Positions 15,812 through 24,857 of a DNA stretch of 64,000 nt are shown piece after piece (the first letter of the stretch is position 1; each line of letters starts with the position of its first letter). The notes beneath the pieces were generated by a model, which saw only the letters and a list, made by a program, of their open reading frames with translations, had not been told where the DNA came from and ran no database searches. The DNA comes from Scandinavium vulneris_A (GTDB taxonomy: Bacteria; Pseudomonadota; Gammaproteobacteria; Enterobacterales; Enterobacteriaceae), in NCBI GenBank assembly GCA_046518185.1, contig JBKGRZ010000001.1, forward strand, positions 1,178,001 through 1,242,000. Direction: 5' to 3'. Both the position numbers and the translations under genes were made by a program.

Positions 15812-16587
15812 TGGTGCGTTGTAAATCCGTACTGTTTAAAGATGGCTGAGGCCAGTGGGCCTTTCAGATAATCGTAGAAGGCTTTGACCGTGGCGTTGTT
15901 GTGTCCGTCGGTGATAGCCATCGGGTATTCCACTTTTTTATGAGAATCTTCAGGGAATGTGCCCACCACTTTGACACCTTTACTGGCCACCGCATCAGAA
16001 CCGTAAACGATGCCCAGCGGCGCTTCGTTACGTTCCACCAGCGCCAGAGCGCCACGGACGTCTTCCGCCGGAGCCAGTTTCGGTGACAGGGTATCCCATG
16101 CGCCCAATTTCTGTAACGCTTCTTTGGCATAGATGCCCGCCGGAACGTGATCCGGATCGCCCACCGCCAGACGACCGCCCTTCAGCAGGCTGGACCAGTT
16201 GGTTTTGGCGTCAAGGGTGACTGCGCCCTGCTCGCTGGCTTTCGATGCAATAACAACCAGGCTATTGCCGAGCAGCGTTTCACGGCTTGCGTTATCGATA
16301 GCTTTTTTCTCAACCGCGTAATCCATCCATTTCTGATCCGCAGAAATGAACAGATCGGCTGGGGCACCCGCTTCAATCTGACGCGCCAGGGTTGAGGAAG
16401 AGGCAAAAGAAGAGACCACCTCGACGTTGTTCTCTTTTTTATACTCTTTGGCAATGTCCTGCATCGCGTTGGTCAGCGAAGCGGCTGCAAACACGGTAAT
16501 TTTGCCTGCGTCCGCCGCCGCCGCATGCCCCACAACCGCAAGGTATAACGTTGCGCCAGCGAAAAGGCGTAACCATGATCGTTCCAT
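15808..16587 (-). CDS. modA: Periplasmic molybdate-binding protein ModA
   Basis: Captures molybdate (and tungstate) in the periplasm and delivers it to ModBC. 259 residues with an N-terminal signal peptide ending near residue 24 (HAAAA). The ligand-binding start FAAASLTNAM and the DVRGALALVERNEA region are conserved. AGGAG is placed six bases before the ATG. First gene of modABC, preceded by a ModE box, so expected to be repressed when molybdate is plentiful. Confidence 0.97.
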   Translation of the reverse strand: MERSWLRLFAGATLYLAVVGHAAAADAGKITVFAAASLTNAMQDIAKEYKKENNVEVVSSFASSSTLARQIEAGAPADLFISADQKWMDYAVEKKAIDNASRETLLGNSLVVIASKASEQGAVTLDAKTNWSSLLKGGRLAVGDPDHVPAGIYAKEALQKLGAWDTLSPKLAPAEDVRGALALVERNEAPLGIVYGSDAVASKGVKVVGTFPEDSHKKVEYPMAITDGHNNATVKAFYDYLKGPLASAIFKQYGFTTHQ

Positions 16588-16604
16588 CTGTAACTCCTGT
16601 GAAT

Positions 16605-16632
16605 ATCGTTATGTATTTTACAATATAACGAT
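16605..16632. promoter_or_regulatory. ModE operator of modABC
   Basis: A 28-base palindromic site: ATCGTTATGTA, six spacer bases, AATATAACGAT. It matches the known ModE box architecture and lies 18 bases upstream of modA, covering the promoter. The regulator gene modE is 0.4 kb away. ModE-molybdate would repress modABC here. Confidence 0.85.
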
Positions 16633-16727
16633 AACGGTAGGGTTTTCCCAGCGCAAATTAGGGGGATTCAGGGATACTATCGGCAGAAAGAAAAGGAACT
16701 TAAACGAAGAGAATACAGGTAAGGGAT

Positions 16728-16753
16728 AAAAAAACGCCCGGCGGTGCCGGGCG
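16728..16753 (-). terminator. Terminator after acrZ
   Basis: Arms CGCCCGGC and GCCGGGCG around a 3-base loop; on the minus strand the stem is followed by seven T residues. It ends the acrZ transcript and insulates the mod promoter region. Confidence 0.92.
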
Positions 16754-16761
16754 TCTTGAAA

Positions 16762-16920
16762 TCAATGATGTTGTTTGGACTGCTGGCCATTGTCTTTATG
16801 GCCGACGTTCGACAGAACGTTAAACACTTCACCCAGACCGTAAATCAGCCCCAGGATGATTGCCATCACCACGGGAACCATGATCACGGCAAATACCAGA
16901 CTTTTCAATAACTCTAACAT
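16762..16920 (-). CDS. acrZ: AcrZ, small AcrAB-TolC accessory protein
   Basis: A 52-residue single-helix inner-membrane protein, MLELLKSLVFAV then a long hydrophobic stretch to residue 29 and a short polar tail. AcrZ binds AcrB in the membrane and tunes which drugs the AcrAB-TolC pump exports. E. coli AcrZ has 49 residues; the tail here (NGQQSKQHH) is slightly longer. GGAG sits six bases before the ATG. It stands between modA and modE, as in E. coli, in opposite orientation to modE. The frame is open upstream but the ribosome site fixes this start. Confidence 0.95.
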   Translation of the reverse strand: MLELLKSLVFAVIMVPVVMAIILGLIYGLGEVFNVLSNVGHKDNGQQSKQHH

Positions 16921-17047
16921 GGTCAACTCCAGACACTGTGATTCCTTTATTGTAACTGCTTCATCAGGAAATTCACGCCCCTTTTGTGCGATGCGCTGTG
17001 TAATAATAGCGTTGACTGAGCCCTTTTCTTCTGAGCAGGACATGGAT

Positions 17048-17836
17048 ATGCAGGCCGAAATTCTACTTACTCTCAAGCTCCAGCAGCGCCTTTTTGCCGA
17101 TCCGCGTCGCATTGCGCTGCTTAAGCAAATTGCGATGACCGGCTCGATAAGCCAGGGCGCGAAGAATGCCGGGATTAGCTATAAGAGCGCCTGGGATGCG
17201 ATCAATGAAATGAATCAGCTCAGCGAACAGCCGCTGGTTGACAGAGCGACTGGCGGCAAAGGCGGTGGCGGCGCGGTGCTCACCCGCTACGGTCAGCGTT
17301 TGATTCAGCTGTATGACCTGCTGGCACAAATACAGCAAAAAGCCTTTGACGTGCTTAGCCATGACGATGCCCTGCCGCTCGACAGCCTGCTGGCGGCAAT
17401 CTCACGCTTCTCGCTGCAAACCAGCGCCCGCAACCAGTGGTTTGGCACCCTCACCCGCCGCGACCACCAGCAGGTGCAGGAACACGTCGACGTCCTGTTG
17501 GCCGACGGTGAGACGCGCCTGAAAGTAGCGATCACCGCCCACAGCGGTGAACGGCTGGGGCTGGAAGAAGGCAAAGAGGTCTTAGTCCTGCTGAAAGCGC
17601 CGTGGGTGGGGATCACTCGCGATGCGAAGGTTGCCGCCGCGGCCGACAATCAGCTGCCTGGCACAATAAGCCATATTGAACGCGGCGCAGCACAGTGCGA
17701 AGTATTAATGAAGCTGCCGGACGGTCAGGTGTTGTGCGCTACCGTTCCGCTGGAAGAGGCCGCAGAATTACAGGCGGGCGAGCCTGCTATCGCCTGGTTT
17801 AATGCCGACCGGGCTATCCTCGCCACCCTGTGCTGA
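17048..17836 (+). CDS. modE: Molybdate-responsive regulator ModE
   Basis: 262 residues, the same as E. coli ModE. The N-terminal winged helix (GSISQGAKNAGISYKSAWD) binds DNA; two MOP-type molybdate-binding domains follow (SARNQWFGTL and GTISHIERGAAQCEV). With molybdate it represses modABC and activates molybdoenzyme genes. Two ATGs are two codons apart; AGGA is seven bases before the second (17048), which yields MQAEILL as in E. coli. The frame runs on upstream but that part overlaps acrZ and is not coding. Confidence 0.96.
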   Translation: MQAEILLTLKLQQRLFADPRRIALLKQIAMTGSISQGAKNAGISYKSAWDAINEMNQLSEQPLVDRATGGKGGGGAVLTRYGQRLIQLYDLLAQIQQKAFDVLSHDDALPLDSLLAAISRFSLQTSARNQWFGTLTRRDHQQVQEHVDVLLADGETRLKVAITAHSGERLGLEEGKEVLVLLKAPWVGITRDAKVAAAADNQLPGTISHIERGAAQCEVLMKLPDGQVLCATVPLEEAAELQAGEPAIAWFNADRAILATLC

Positions 17837-17902
17837 TGGCTTGACTTTCGCGGTCAGAAAACGTATCCCTGAATGACTTCGCTGCAAAAACCGGGATATA
17901 TC

Positions 17903-19372
17903 ATGTCATCATTGCAAATTTCGCAAGGCACGTTTCGTCTTAGCGATACAAAAACGCTCTCTATTGCCGAGTTAACCGTTCGTTCCGGCGAGTCCTGGGC
18001 CTTTGTCGGCAGCAACGGCAGCGGTAAATCGGCGTTGGCCCGCGCCCTCGCTGGCGAACTGACCCTGCTTACCGGGACGCGTGAAAGCCAGTTCACACGC
18101 CCGACCCGCCTCTCGTTTGAGCAATTACAGAAGCTGGTCAGCGACGAGTGGCAGCGCAACAATACCGATTTACTGAGCCCTGGCGAAGAAGACACCGGCC
18201 GCACCACCGCCGAAATTATCCAGGATGATGTGAAGGACGCCGCACGCTGTGAAGCGCTGGCGAACCGTTTTGGCATCCATCACCTGCTCGATCGTCGCTT
18301 CAAATATCTGTCCACGGGTGAAACCCGCAAAACGCTGCTGTGCCAGGCACTGATGAATACCCCAGACCTGCTTATCCTCGATGAACCCTTCGACGGGCTG
18401 GACGTGGCGTCGCGCAAAGCCTTAGCCGACCTGCTCGACACCCTGCATCAGGACGGCCTGACGCTGGTGCTGGTGTTGAACCGCTTTGATGAAATCCCTG
18501 ATTATGTCCAGTTTGCTGGCGTGCTGGCTGACTGCACGTTACTGGAAACTGGCGCGAAAAAAGCCCTGCTCGAACAGGCGTTGATTGCCCAACTGGCGCA
18601 CAGCGAAAAGCTGTCCGGTATTACCCTGCCCGAGCCGGACGCCCCTCCTGCCCGTCTTACGCTACCGGACGATCAGCCGCGCATTGTGCTCAATAACGGC
18701 CATGTGTCCTATAACGACAAACCGATCATTAACGCGCTGAACTGGACGGTAAACCCCGGCGAACACTGGCAAATTATCGGGCCCAACGGCGCAGGAAAAT
18801 CGACGCTATTAAGCCTGGTGACCGGCGACCATCCGCAGGGGTACAGTAATGATTTGACGCTATTTGGTCGACGTCGCGGCAGCGGAGAAACCATCTGGGA
18901 TATTAAAAAGCACATCGGCTATGTCAGCAGCAGCCTGCATCTCGATTACCGCGTTAGCACCAACGTGCGTAATGTGATCCTCTCCGGCTTTTTTGACTCG
19001 ATTGGTATTTATCAGGCGGTTTCTGACAAACAGCATAAGCTGGCGCAGGGCTGGCTGGATATTCTGGGGATAGACAGTCGTACCGCCGATGCACCTTTCC
19101 ATAGTTTGTCCTGGGGACAGCAGCGGCTGGCGCTGATTGTTCGCGCCCTGGTGAAACACCCGACCCTGCTTATTCTGGATGAGCCATTGCAGGGACTTGA
19201 TCCGCTCAATCGCCAACTGGTGCGCCGCTTTATTGATGTTCTGATTAGCGAAGGCAACACCCAGCTGTTATTCGTGTCGCATCACGCCGAAGATGCTCCG
19301 GACTGCATCACCCATCGCTTAGAGTTTGTGGCCAAAGAAAACGGCTACGGCTATGCGATAGGGGAACGGTAA
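17903..19372 (+). CDS. modF: ModF, tandem ABC ATPase
   Basis: 489-residue protein made of two ABC ATPase modules without membrane segments. Module 1: Walker A GSNGSGKSA, signature region LSTGETRK, Walker B LLILDEPFDGLD. Module 2: GPNGAGKST, LSWGQQRL, LLILDEPLQGLD. Closely resembles E. coli ModF (490 residues), whose precise role is unknown; expression there is linked to modE. It starts 66 bases after modE and is probably co-transcribed. I use the ATG at 17903 (MSSLQI). Confidence 0.95.
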   Translation: MSSLQISQGTFRLSDTKTLSIAELTVRSGESWAFVGSNGSGKSALARALAGELTLLTGTRESQFTRPTRLSFEQLQKLVSDEWQRNNTDLLSPGEEDTGRTTAEIIQDDVKDAARCEALANRFGIHHLLDRRFKYLSTGETRKTLLCQALMNTPDLLILDEPFDGLDVASRKALADLLDTLHQDGLTLVLVLNRFDEIPDYVQFAGVLADCTLLETGAKKALLEQALIAQLAHSEKLSGITLPEPDAPPARLTLPDDQPRIVLNNGHVSYNDKPIINALNWTVNPGEHWQIIGPNGAGKSTLLSLVTGDHPQGYSNDLTLFGRRRGSGETIWDIKKHIGYVSSSLHLDYRVSTNVRNVILSGFFDSIGIYQAVSDKQHKLAQGWLDILGIDSRTADAPFHSLSWGQQRLALIVRALVKHPTLLILDEPLQGLDPLNRQLVRRFIDVLISEGNTQLLFVSHHAEDAPDCITHRLEFVAKENGYGYAIGER

Positions 19373-19381
19373 GTTCACCTC

Positions 19382-19405
19382 GCGGGAGTTCCGGCTCCCG
19401 CTTTT
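19382..19405 (+). terminator. Terminator after modF
   Basis: GCGGGAG and CTCCCGC arms, 6-base loop, then TTTT. Placed ten bases after the modF stop and before the gal promoter. Confidence 0.85.
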
Positions 19406-19483
19406 CAGATAAAGAGCAACATCCCTTCGCAGTCTCTTTGATTTATAATGCAAAATCTTCATGTTTCAGGAACAAAACTCATC

Positions 19484-19499
19484 GTGTAAACGATTCCAC
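19484..19499. promoter_or_regulatory. External gal operator (OE)
   Basis: The 16 bases GTGTAAACGATTCCAC are identical to the E. coli external operator bound by GalR/GalS. Together with the internal operator at 19597 it would allow repression loop formation. Confidence 0.9.
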
Positions 19500-19500
19500 T

Positions 19501-19577
19501 AATCTATTCCATGTCACACTTTTTTCATCTCTGTTATGCTAGTCTTATTACATACCATAAGCCTAATGGAGCGAAAA
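19501..19577 (+). promoter_or_regulatory. galETKM promoter with CRP site
   Basis: TATTCCATGTCACACTTTT corresponds to the single CRP site of the E. coli gal promoter. The P2 -10 element TATGCT is at 19535-19540. The P1 -10 (TATGGT in E. coli, five bases further) reads TAGTCT here, a poorer match. The leader ends with AATGGAGCG, the same ribosome-binding context as in E. coli. Confidence 0.85.
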
Positions 19578-20594
19578 ATGAGAGTTCTGGTTACAGGTGG
19601 TAGCGGTTACATTGGCAGCCATACTTGTGTACAGTTACTGAAACAAGGCCACGACGTCATCATTCTGGATAATCTCTGTAACAGTAAGCGCAGCGTGTTA
19701 CCGGTGATTGAACGTCTGGGCGGGAAACAGCCGACTTTCGTTGAAGGCGATATTCGCAACGAAGCGCTGATGACCGAAGTACTCCACGATCACGCGATTG
19801 ATACCGTGATCCACTTCGCGGGCCTGAAAGCCGTCGGTGAATCCGTCGCCAAGCCGCTGGAATACTACGATTACAACGTAAACGGCACCCTGCGTCTGAT
19901 TGCCGCCATGCGCGCCGCTAACGTCAAAAACTTTATCTTCAGCTCTTCCGCTACCGTTTACGGCGATCAGCCCAAAATCCCTTATGCCGAAAGCTTCCCC
20001 ACCGGCACGCCGCAAAGCCCGTACGGCAAGAGTAAGCTGATGGTCGAGCAAATCCTGACCGATCTGCAAAAAGCCCAGCCAGAGTGGAGCATTGCACTGC
20101 TGCGCTATTTCAACCCGGTAGGGGCGCATCCGTCAGGCGATATGGGTGAAGACCCGCAGGGCATTCCTAATAACCTGATGCCGTACATTGCGCAGGTGGC
20201 GGTAGGCCGCCGTGAATCGCTGGCCATCTTTGGCAACGATTACCCGACCGAAGACGGCACCGGCGTGCGCGATTACATTCACGTAATGGACCTCGCCGAT
20301 GGCCACGTTGCGGCGATGGAAAAACTGGCTGAAAAACCAGGCGTTCACATTTACAACCTCGGTGCCGGAGTCGGCAGCAGCGTGCTGGACGTGGTTAATG
20401 CCTTCAGCAAAGCCTGCGGCAAACCCGTTACTCATCACTTTGCGCCACGCCGCGACGGCGACCTCCCGGCCTACTGGGCTGATGCGAGCAAAGCCGACCG
20501 CGAACTTAACTGGCGCGTCACCCGTACTCTTGACGAAATGGCGCAGGACACCTGGCACTGGCAGTCACGCCATCCGCAGGGTTATCCCGACTAA
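19578..20594 (+). CDS. galE: UDP-glucose 4-epimerase GalE
   Basis: Interconverts UDP-galactose and UDP-glucose with bound NAD. 338 residues as in E. coli. Rossmann motif GGSGYIGSH at the N terminus, catalytic SSSATVYG serine region and YGKSK giving the Tyr-x-x-x-Lys pair. GGAG precedes the ATG at 19578. First gene of galETKM; it contains the internal operator in its first codons, and galT follows after nine bases. Confidence 0.98.
   Translation: MRVLVTGGSGYIGSHTCVQLLKQGHDVIILDNLCNSKRSVLPVIERLGGKQPTFVEGDIRNEALMTEVLHDHAIDTVIHFAGLKAVGESVAKPLEYYDYNVNGTLRLIAAMRAANVKNFIFSSSATVYGDQPKIPYAESFPTGTPQSPYGKSKLMVEQILTDLQKAQPEWSIALLRYFNPVGAHPSGDMGEDPQGIPNNLMPYIAQVAVGRRESLAIFGNDYPTEDGTGVRDYIHVMDLADGHVAAMEKLAEKPGVHIYNLGAGVGSSVLDVVNAFSKACGKPVTHHFAPRRDGDLPAYWADASKADRELNWRVTRTLDEMAQDTWHWQSRHPQGYPD
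19597..19612. promoter_or_regulatory. Internal gal operator (OI) inside galE
   Basis: GTGGTAGCGGTTACAT, the internal GalR operator of E. coli, is kept within codons 7-12 of galE. It lies 113 bases from OE start to start, the spacing needed for looping. Confidence 0.85.
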
Positions 20595-20603
20595 GGATTT
20601 GTC

Positions 20604-21650
20604 ATGACTCAATTTAACCCCGTCGATCACCCACATCGCCGCTTTAATCCGTTGACCGGGCAGTGGATCCTGGTCTCGCCGCATCGCGCCAAGCGCCCCT
20701 GGCAGGGGGCGCAGGAAACGCCAGCCAAACAAACGCTGCCGACGCACGATCCTGATTGTTTCCTGTGTCCGGGCAACACCCGCGTCACCGGCGACAAAAA
20801 TCCGCAGTACAGCGGTACCTACGTGTTCACCAACGACTTTGCCGCACTGATGACCGATACGCCAGATGCCCCGCAAACCGACGATCCGCTGATGCGCTGC
20901 GAAAGCGCGCGCGGCACCAGCCGGGTTATCTGCTTCTCGCCGGATCACAGCAAAACGCTGCCTGAGCTGAGCGTCAACGCACTCGAAGAAGTGGTGCAAA
21001 CCTGGCAGCAGCAAACCGCTGATTTAGGTCAACGCTATCCGTGGGTTCAGGTTTTCGAGAACAAAGGCGCGGCAATGGGCTGCTCCAACCCCCATCCGCA
21101 CGGCCAGGTCTGGGCCAACAGCTTTTTACCGAACGAAGCCGAACGCGAAGACCGTCTGCAAAAAACGTATTTCACCGAGCAGGGTTCACCGATGCTGGTG
21201 GACTACGTGCAACGTGAACTCGCCGACGGCAGCCGCACGGTGGTGGAAACCGAACACTGGCTGGCGGTAGTTCCTTACTGGGCAGCCTGGCCGTTTGAAA
21301 CCCTGCTGCTGCCGAAAGCCCACGTGCTACGTATTACCGATTTAACCGATGCCCAGCGTGCCGACCTGGCGCTGGCGTTGAAAAAACTGACCAGCCGTTA
21401 CGACAACCTGTTCCAGTGCTCCTTCCCGTACTCAATGGGCTGGCACGGTGCGCCGTTCAATGGCGAAGAGAATTCACACTGGCAGCTCCATGCCCATTTC
21501 TACCCACCTCTGCTGCGCTCGGCGAGCGTACGTAAATTTATGGTCGGTTACGAAATGCTGGCAGAAACTCAGCGCGACCTGACGGCGGAGCAAGCCGCTG
21601 AACGCCTGCGCGCCGTCAGTGACGTCCACTATCGCGAATCAGGAGTCTAA
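20604..21650 (+). CDS. galT: Galactose-1-phosphate uridylyltransferase GalT
   Basis: Transfers UMP between UDP-glucose and galactose-1-phosphate in the Leloir pathway. 348 residues; active-site NPHPHGQVW contains the nucleophilic histidine of the HPH triad; zinc ligands CPGN and the later HLW-like region are present. AAGGA sits six bases before the ATG. Second gene of the gal operon. Confidence 0.98.
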   Translation: MTQFNPVDHPHRRFNPLTGQWILVSPHRAKRPWQGAQETPAKQTLPTHDPDCFLCPGNTRVTGDKNPQYSGTYVFTNDFAALMTDTPDAPQTDDPLMRCESARGTSRVICFSPDHSKTLPELSVNALEEVVQTWQQQTADLGQRYPWVQVFENKGAAMGCSNPHPHGQVWANSFLPNEAEREDRLQKTYFTEQGSPMLVDYVQRELADGSRTVVETEHWLAVVPYWAAWPFETLLLPKAHVLRITDLTDAQRADLALALKKLTSRYDNLFQCSFPYSMGWHGAPFNGEENSHWQLHAHFYPPLLRSASVRKFMVGYEMLAETQRDLTAEQAAERLRAVSDVHYRESGV

Positions 21651-21655
21651 AAATA

Positions 21656-22804
21656 ATGAGTCTGAAAGAGAAAACCCTGTCCCTGTTTGCTGAGAAATTT
21701 GGCTACCCTGCCAACCATACGATCCAGGCCCCGGGCCGCGTGAACCTGATTGGCGAACACACCGATTACAACGACGGCTTTGTGCTGCCATGCGCCATTG
21801 ATTACCAGACGGTGATTAGCTGTGCTCCTCGCCAGGACCGCACCGTGCGGGTGATCGCCGCCGATTATGAAAACCAGACCGATGAATTTTCTCTCGATGC
21901 GCCGATTGTCAGCCACGACACGCAGCAATGGTCCAATTACGTGCGCGGCGTGGTCAAGCATCTGCAAAAACGTAACCCTAATTTTGCGGGCGTCGATATG
22001 GTTATTAGCGGCGACGTGCCGCAGGGCGCGGGTCTGAGTTCTTCGGCATCACTGGAAGTGGCGGTCGGAACCGTGTTCCAGCAGCTTTATCACCTGCCGC
22101 TCGACGGGGCGCAAATCGCCCTCAACGGTCAGGAAGCGGAGAACCAGTTTGTCGGCTGCAATTGCGGCATCATGGATCAGCTGATTTCAGCGCTGGGTAA
22201 GAAAGACCACGCGCTGCTGCTCGACTGCCGCACGCTCGGCACCAAAGCGGTGTCGATGCCGAAAGGCGCGGCGGTGATTATCATTAACAGCAACTTTAAG
22301 CGCACGCTGGTCGGCAGCGAGTACAACACCCGCCGCGAACAGTGTGAAACTGGCGCTCGTTTCTTCCAACAGCCTGCCCTGCGCGACGTGTCGCTGGAAA
22401 AATTCAACGCCGTAGCGCATGAGCTGGATCCGGTCGTCGCCAAACGCGTGCGTCACGTACTGACGGAGAACGCGCGAACCGTGGAAGCCGCTTCCGCGCT
22501 GGAGAAAGGCGACCTGAAGCGCATGGGCGAACTGATGGCGGAGTCTCATGCCTCAATGCGTGACGATTTCGAAATCACCGTGCCGCAAATTGATGCCCTG
22601 GTTGAGATTGTCAAAGCGACCATCGGCGATAAAGGCGGGGTGCGCATGACCGGTGGCGGCTTCGGCGGCTGTATCGTGGCGCTGGTCCCGGAAGAACTGG
22701 TGCCTGCGGTGCAAGAGGCCGTGGCGGCGCAATATCATGCCAAAACCGGCATCAAGGAAACCTTCTACGTGTGCAAAGCATCACAAGGAGCGGGCCAGTG
22801 CTAA
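21656..22804 (+). CDS. galK: Galactokinase GalK
   Basis: Phosphorylates alpha-D-galactose at C1 with ATP. 382 residues as in E. coli. GHMP kinase motifs: substrate signature GRVNLIGEHTDYNDG near the N terminus, ATP-binding GAGLSSSASLE, and C-terminal GGGFGGC. Starts five bases after galT; an AGGAG lies within the end of galT. The stop overlaps the galM start. Confidence 0.98.
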   Translation: MSLKEKTLSLFAEKFGYPANHTIQAPGRVNLIGEHTDYNDGFVLPCAIDYQTVISCAPRQDRTVRVIAADYENQTDEFSLDAPIVSHDTQQWSNYVRGVVKHLQKRNPNFAGVDMVISGDVPQGAGLSSSASLEVAVGTVFQQLYHLPLDGAQIALNGQEAENQFVGCNCGIMDQLISALGKKDHALLLDCRTLGTKAVSMPKGAAVIIINSNFKRTLVGSEYNTRREQCETGARFFQQPALRDVSLEKFNAVAHELDPVVAKRVRHVLTENARTVEAASALEKGDLKRMGELMAESHASMRDDFEITVPQIDALVEIVKATIGDKGGVRMTGGGFGGCIVALVPEELVPAVQEAVAAQYHAKTGIKETFYVCKASQGAGQC

Positions 22805-23838
22805 AAGAAATTCCTACTCTGGCCCCTGACGGCCTGCCCTTCCGCCTGCTGACCCTGCGCAACGGTGCCGGGATGGTGGTCACACTGATGGACTGGGGCG
22901 CGACGCTGCTGTCAGCCCGCGTTCCGATGCAGGACGGCACCGTCCGTGAAGCGCTGCTTGGCTGCGCCAGCCCGGAACACTATCCGTCTCAGGCGGCCTA
23001 TCTTGGTGCCTCCGTAGGGCGTTATGCGAACCGTATAGCCAACAGCCGCTTTACCCTCGGGGGCACGACCTATGAATTGACCCCGAACCAGGGGCCAAAT
23101 CAGCTACATGGCGGCCCGGATGGATTTGATAAGCGTCGCTGGCGGGTGGTGAATCAGAATGACGAATCGGTGCTGTTTGCGCTCGAATCGGCCGATGGCG
23201 ATCAGGGCTTCCCCGGCAATCTTAGCGCCACGGCGCATTATCGTCTGACCGACGATAACCGCATCGCCATTGAATACCGTGCCACCGTCGATAAAGCCTG
23301 CCCGGTGAACCTGACAAATCACGTCTATTTCAACCTCGATGGCGGCCAAAGTGACGTGCGCCAGCACAAGCTGCAAATCGCGGCTGAGGCATATCTCCCG
23401 GTCGATGAGATGGGCATTCCGCGCAGCGGGCTGAAAGAGGTTGCGCAAACCAGTTTCGATTTCCGCCAGCCGAAGGCCATCGCCAGCGCCTTTTTAAGCG
23501 ACGACGATCAGCGCCAGGTAAAGGGTTACGATCACGCCTTTTTACTCTCGACCCAGGGCGACGTCTCCCATCCGGCGGCAGTGCTGTGGTCGGCGGATGA
23601 CAAATTGCAGCTGAAGGTCTTCACTACCGCGCCTGCGCTACAATTCTATTCCGGCAACTATCTGGGTGGTACGCCGTCCCGGGAAACCGAACCCTATGCC
23701 GACTGGCAGGGCCTGGCGCTCGAAAGCGAATTCCTGCCGGACAGCCCTAACCATCCGGAATGGCCACAGCCTGACTGCGTGTTATTGCCGGGTGAAGAGT
23801 ACCTCAGCGTTACCGAATACCAGTTTACCTCGTTGTAA
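22798..23838 (+). CDS. galM: Galactose mutarotase GalM
   Basis: Aldose 1-epimerase converting beta- to alpha-D-galactose for GalK. 346 residues as in E. coli when started from the GTG at 22798; this start overlaps the end of galK by seven bases (GTGCTAA) and has AAGGAG upstream. Conserved catalytic histidine in TNHVYFNLDG and glutamate in ALESEFLPDSPNHPEWP. Last gene of galETKM. Confidence 0.97.
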   Translation: MLKEIPTLAPDGLPFRLLTLRNGAGMVVTLMDWGATLLSARVPMQDGTVREALLGCASPEHYPSQAAYLGASVGRYANRIANSRFTLGGTTYELTPNQGPNQLHGGPDGFDKRRWRVVNQNDESVLFALESADGDQGFPGNLSATAHYRLTDDNRIAIEYRATVDKACPVNLTNHVYFNLDGGQSDVRQHKLQIAAEAYLPVDEMGIPRSGLKEVAQTSFDFRQPKAIASAFLSDDDQRQVKGYDHAFLLSTQGDVSHPAAVLWSADDKLQLKVFTTAPALQFYSGNYLGGTPSRETEPYADWQGLALESEFLPDSPNHPEWPQPDCVLLPGEEYLSVTEYQFTSL

Positions 23839-23843
23839 TCCCT

Positions 23844-23868
23844 GCCCTCCTTACGGAGGGCTTTTTTT
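23844..23868 (+). terminator. Terminator of the gal operon
   Basis: GCCCTCC and GGAGGGC arms with TTAC loop followed by seven T residues, five bases after the galM stop. Confidence 0.95.
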
Positions 23869-23999
23869 CGCCAAATTGCCGAAAGTCCCGCCACTTACCG
23901 ACAAATATACAACTGCTGATTCACAAGCCGCTTACACTACGCCGCTATTTTCGCTATGGTTAAGGATAAGCGTTGCCGTTGGTTATAAGGCGGCAATAT

Positions 24000-24018
24000 A
24001 ATGAGAATTGTTATCATT
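24000..24018. promoter_or_regulatory. Fur-like box upstream of gpmA
   Basis: AATGAGAATTGTTATCATT matches the Fur consensus (GATAATGATAATCATTATC) at most positions, including the ATTGTTATCATT half. It sits 24 bases before the gpmA start. Fur control of gpmA has been reported in E. coli. Confidence 0.6.
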
Positions 24019-24041
24019 CAATCTAGTTCAGGAGTAACGGT

Positions 24042-24794
24042 ATGGCTGTAACTAAGCTTGTGCTTGTTCGCCACGGCGAAAGCCAGTGGAATAATGAAAA
24101 CCGCTTCACCGGTTGGTATGACGTTGATCTGTCTGAGAAAGGCGTTGGCGAAGCAAAAGCTGCAGGTAAACTGCTGAAAGATGAAGGCTTCAGCTTTGAT
24201 TTTGCTTACACCTCTGTGCTGAAACGTGCCATCCACACTCTGTGGAACGTGCTGGATGAACTGGATCAGGCCTGGCTGCCGGTTGAGAAATCCTGGAAGC
24301 TGAACGAACGCCACTACGGCGCGTTGCAGGGTCTGAACAAAGCCGAAACCGCTGAAAAATACGGTGACGAGCAGGTTAAACAGTGGCGTCGCGGCTTTGC
24401 TATCACGCCACCAGAGCTGACCAAAGATGACGAGCGCTACCCGGGTCACGACCCGCGTTACGCGAAACTGACCGATAAAGAGCTGCCGGTCACCGAAAGC
24501 CTGGCGCTGACTATCGACCGCGTGGTGCCATACTGGAACGAAACCATTCTTCCGCGTCTGAAAAGCGGCGAGCGCGTAATTATCGCCGCTCACGGCAACT
24601 CCCTGCGTGCGCTGGTGAAATACCTGGACAACATGGGTGAAGACGAAATTCTCGAACTGAACATCCCAACCGGCGTACCGCTGGTGTATGAATTTGACGA
24701 AAACTTCAAACCTGTCAAACACTACTATCTGGGTAACGCGGACGAAATCGCAGCGAAAGCCGCAGCCGTAGCGAACCAGGGTAAAGCGAAGTAA
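24042..24794 (+). CDS. gpmA: 2,3-bisphosphoglycerate-dependent phosphoglycerate mutase GpmA
   Basis: Interconverts 3- and 2-phosphoglycerate in glycolysis. 250 residues as in E. coli; catalytic His11 in LVRHGES, the second histidine in AAHGNSLRAL, and the substrate loop NRFTGW. CAGGAG is eight bases upstream of the ATG. A Fur-like box lies in the promoter region. Single gene ended by a bidirectional hairpin shared with aroG. Confidence 0.98.
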   Translation: MAVTKLVLVRHGESQWNNENRFTGWYDVDLSEKGVGEAKAAGKLLKDEGFSFDFAYTSVLKRAIHTLWNVLDELDQAWLPVEKSWKLNERHYGALQGLNKAETAEKYGDEQVKQWRRGFAITPPELTKDDERYPGHDPRYAKLTDKELPVTESLALTIDRVVPYWNETILPRLKSGERVIIAAHGNSLRALVKYLDNMGEDEILELNIPTGVPLVYEFDENFKPVKHYYLGNADEIAAKAAAVANQGKAK

Positions 24795-24814
24795 TTTTTC
24801 GCCAGACGTAAAAA

Positions 24815-24840
24815 AAGCGTGGAGCAATCCACGCTTTTTT
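24815..24840. terminator. Bidirectional terminator between gpmA and aroG
   Basis: AAGCGTGGA and TCCACGCTT arms, 4-base loop, six T residues on the plus strand and a run of A residues before the stem, which give a T tract on the minus strand too. Confidence 0.93.
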
Positions 24841-24857
24841 ATTGTCTGCTGTGCCGC

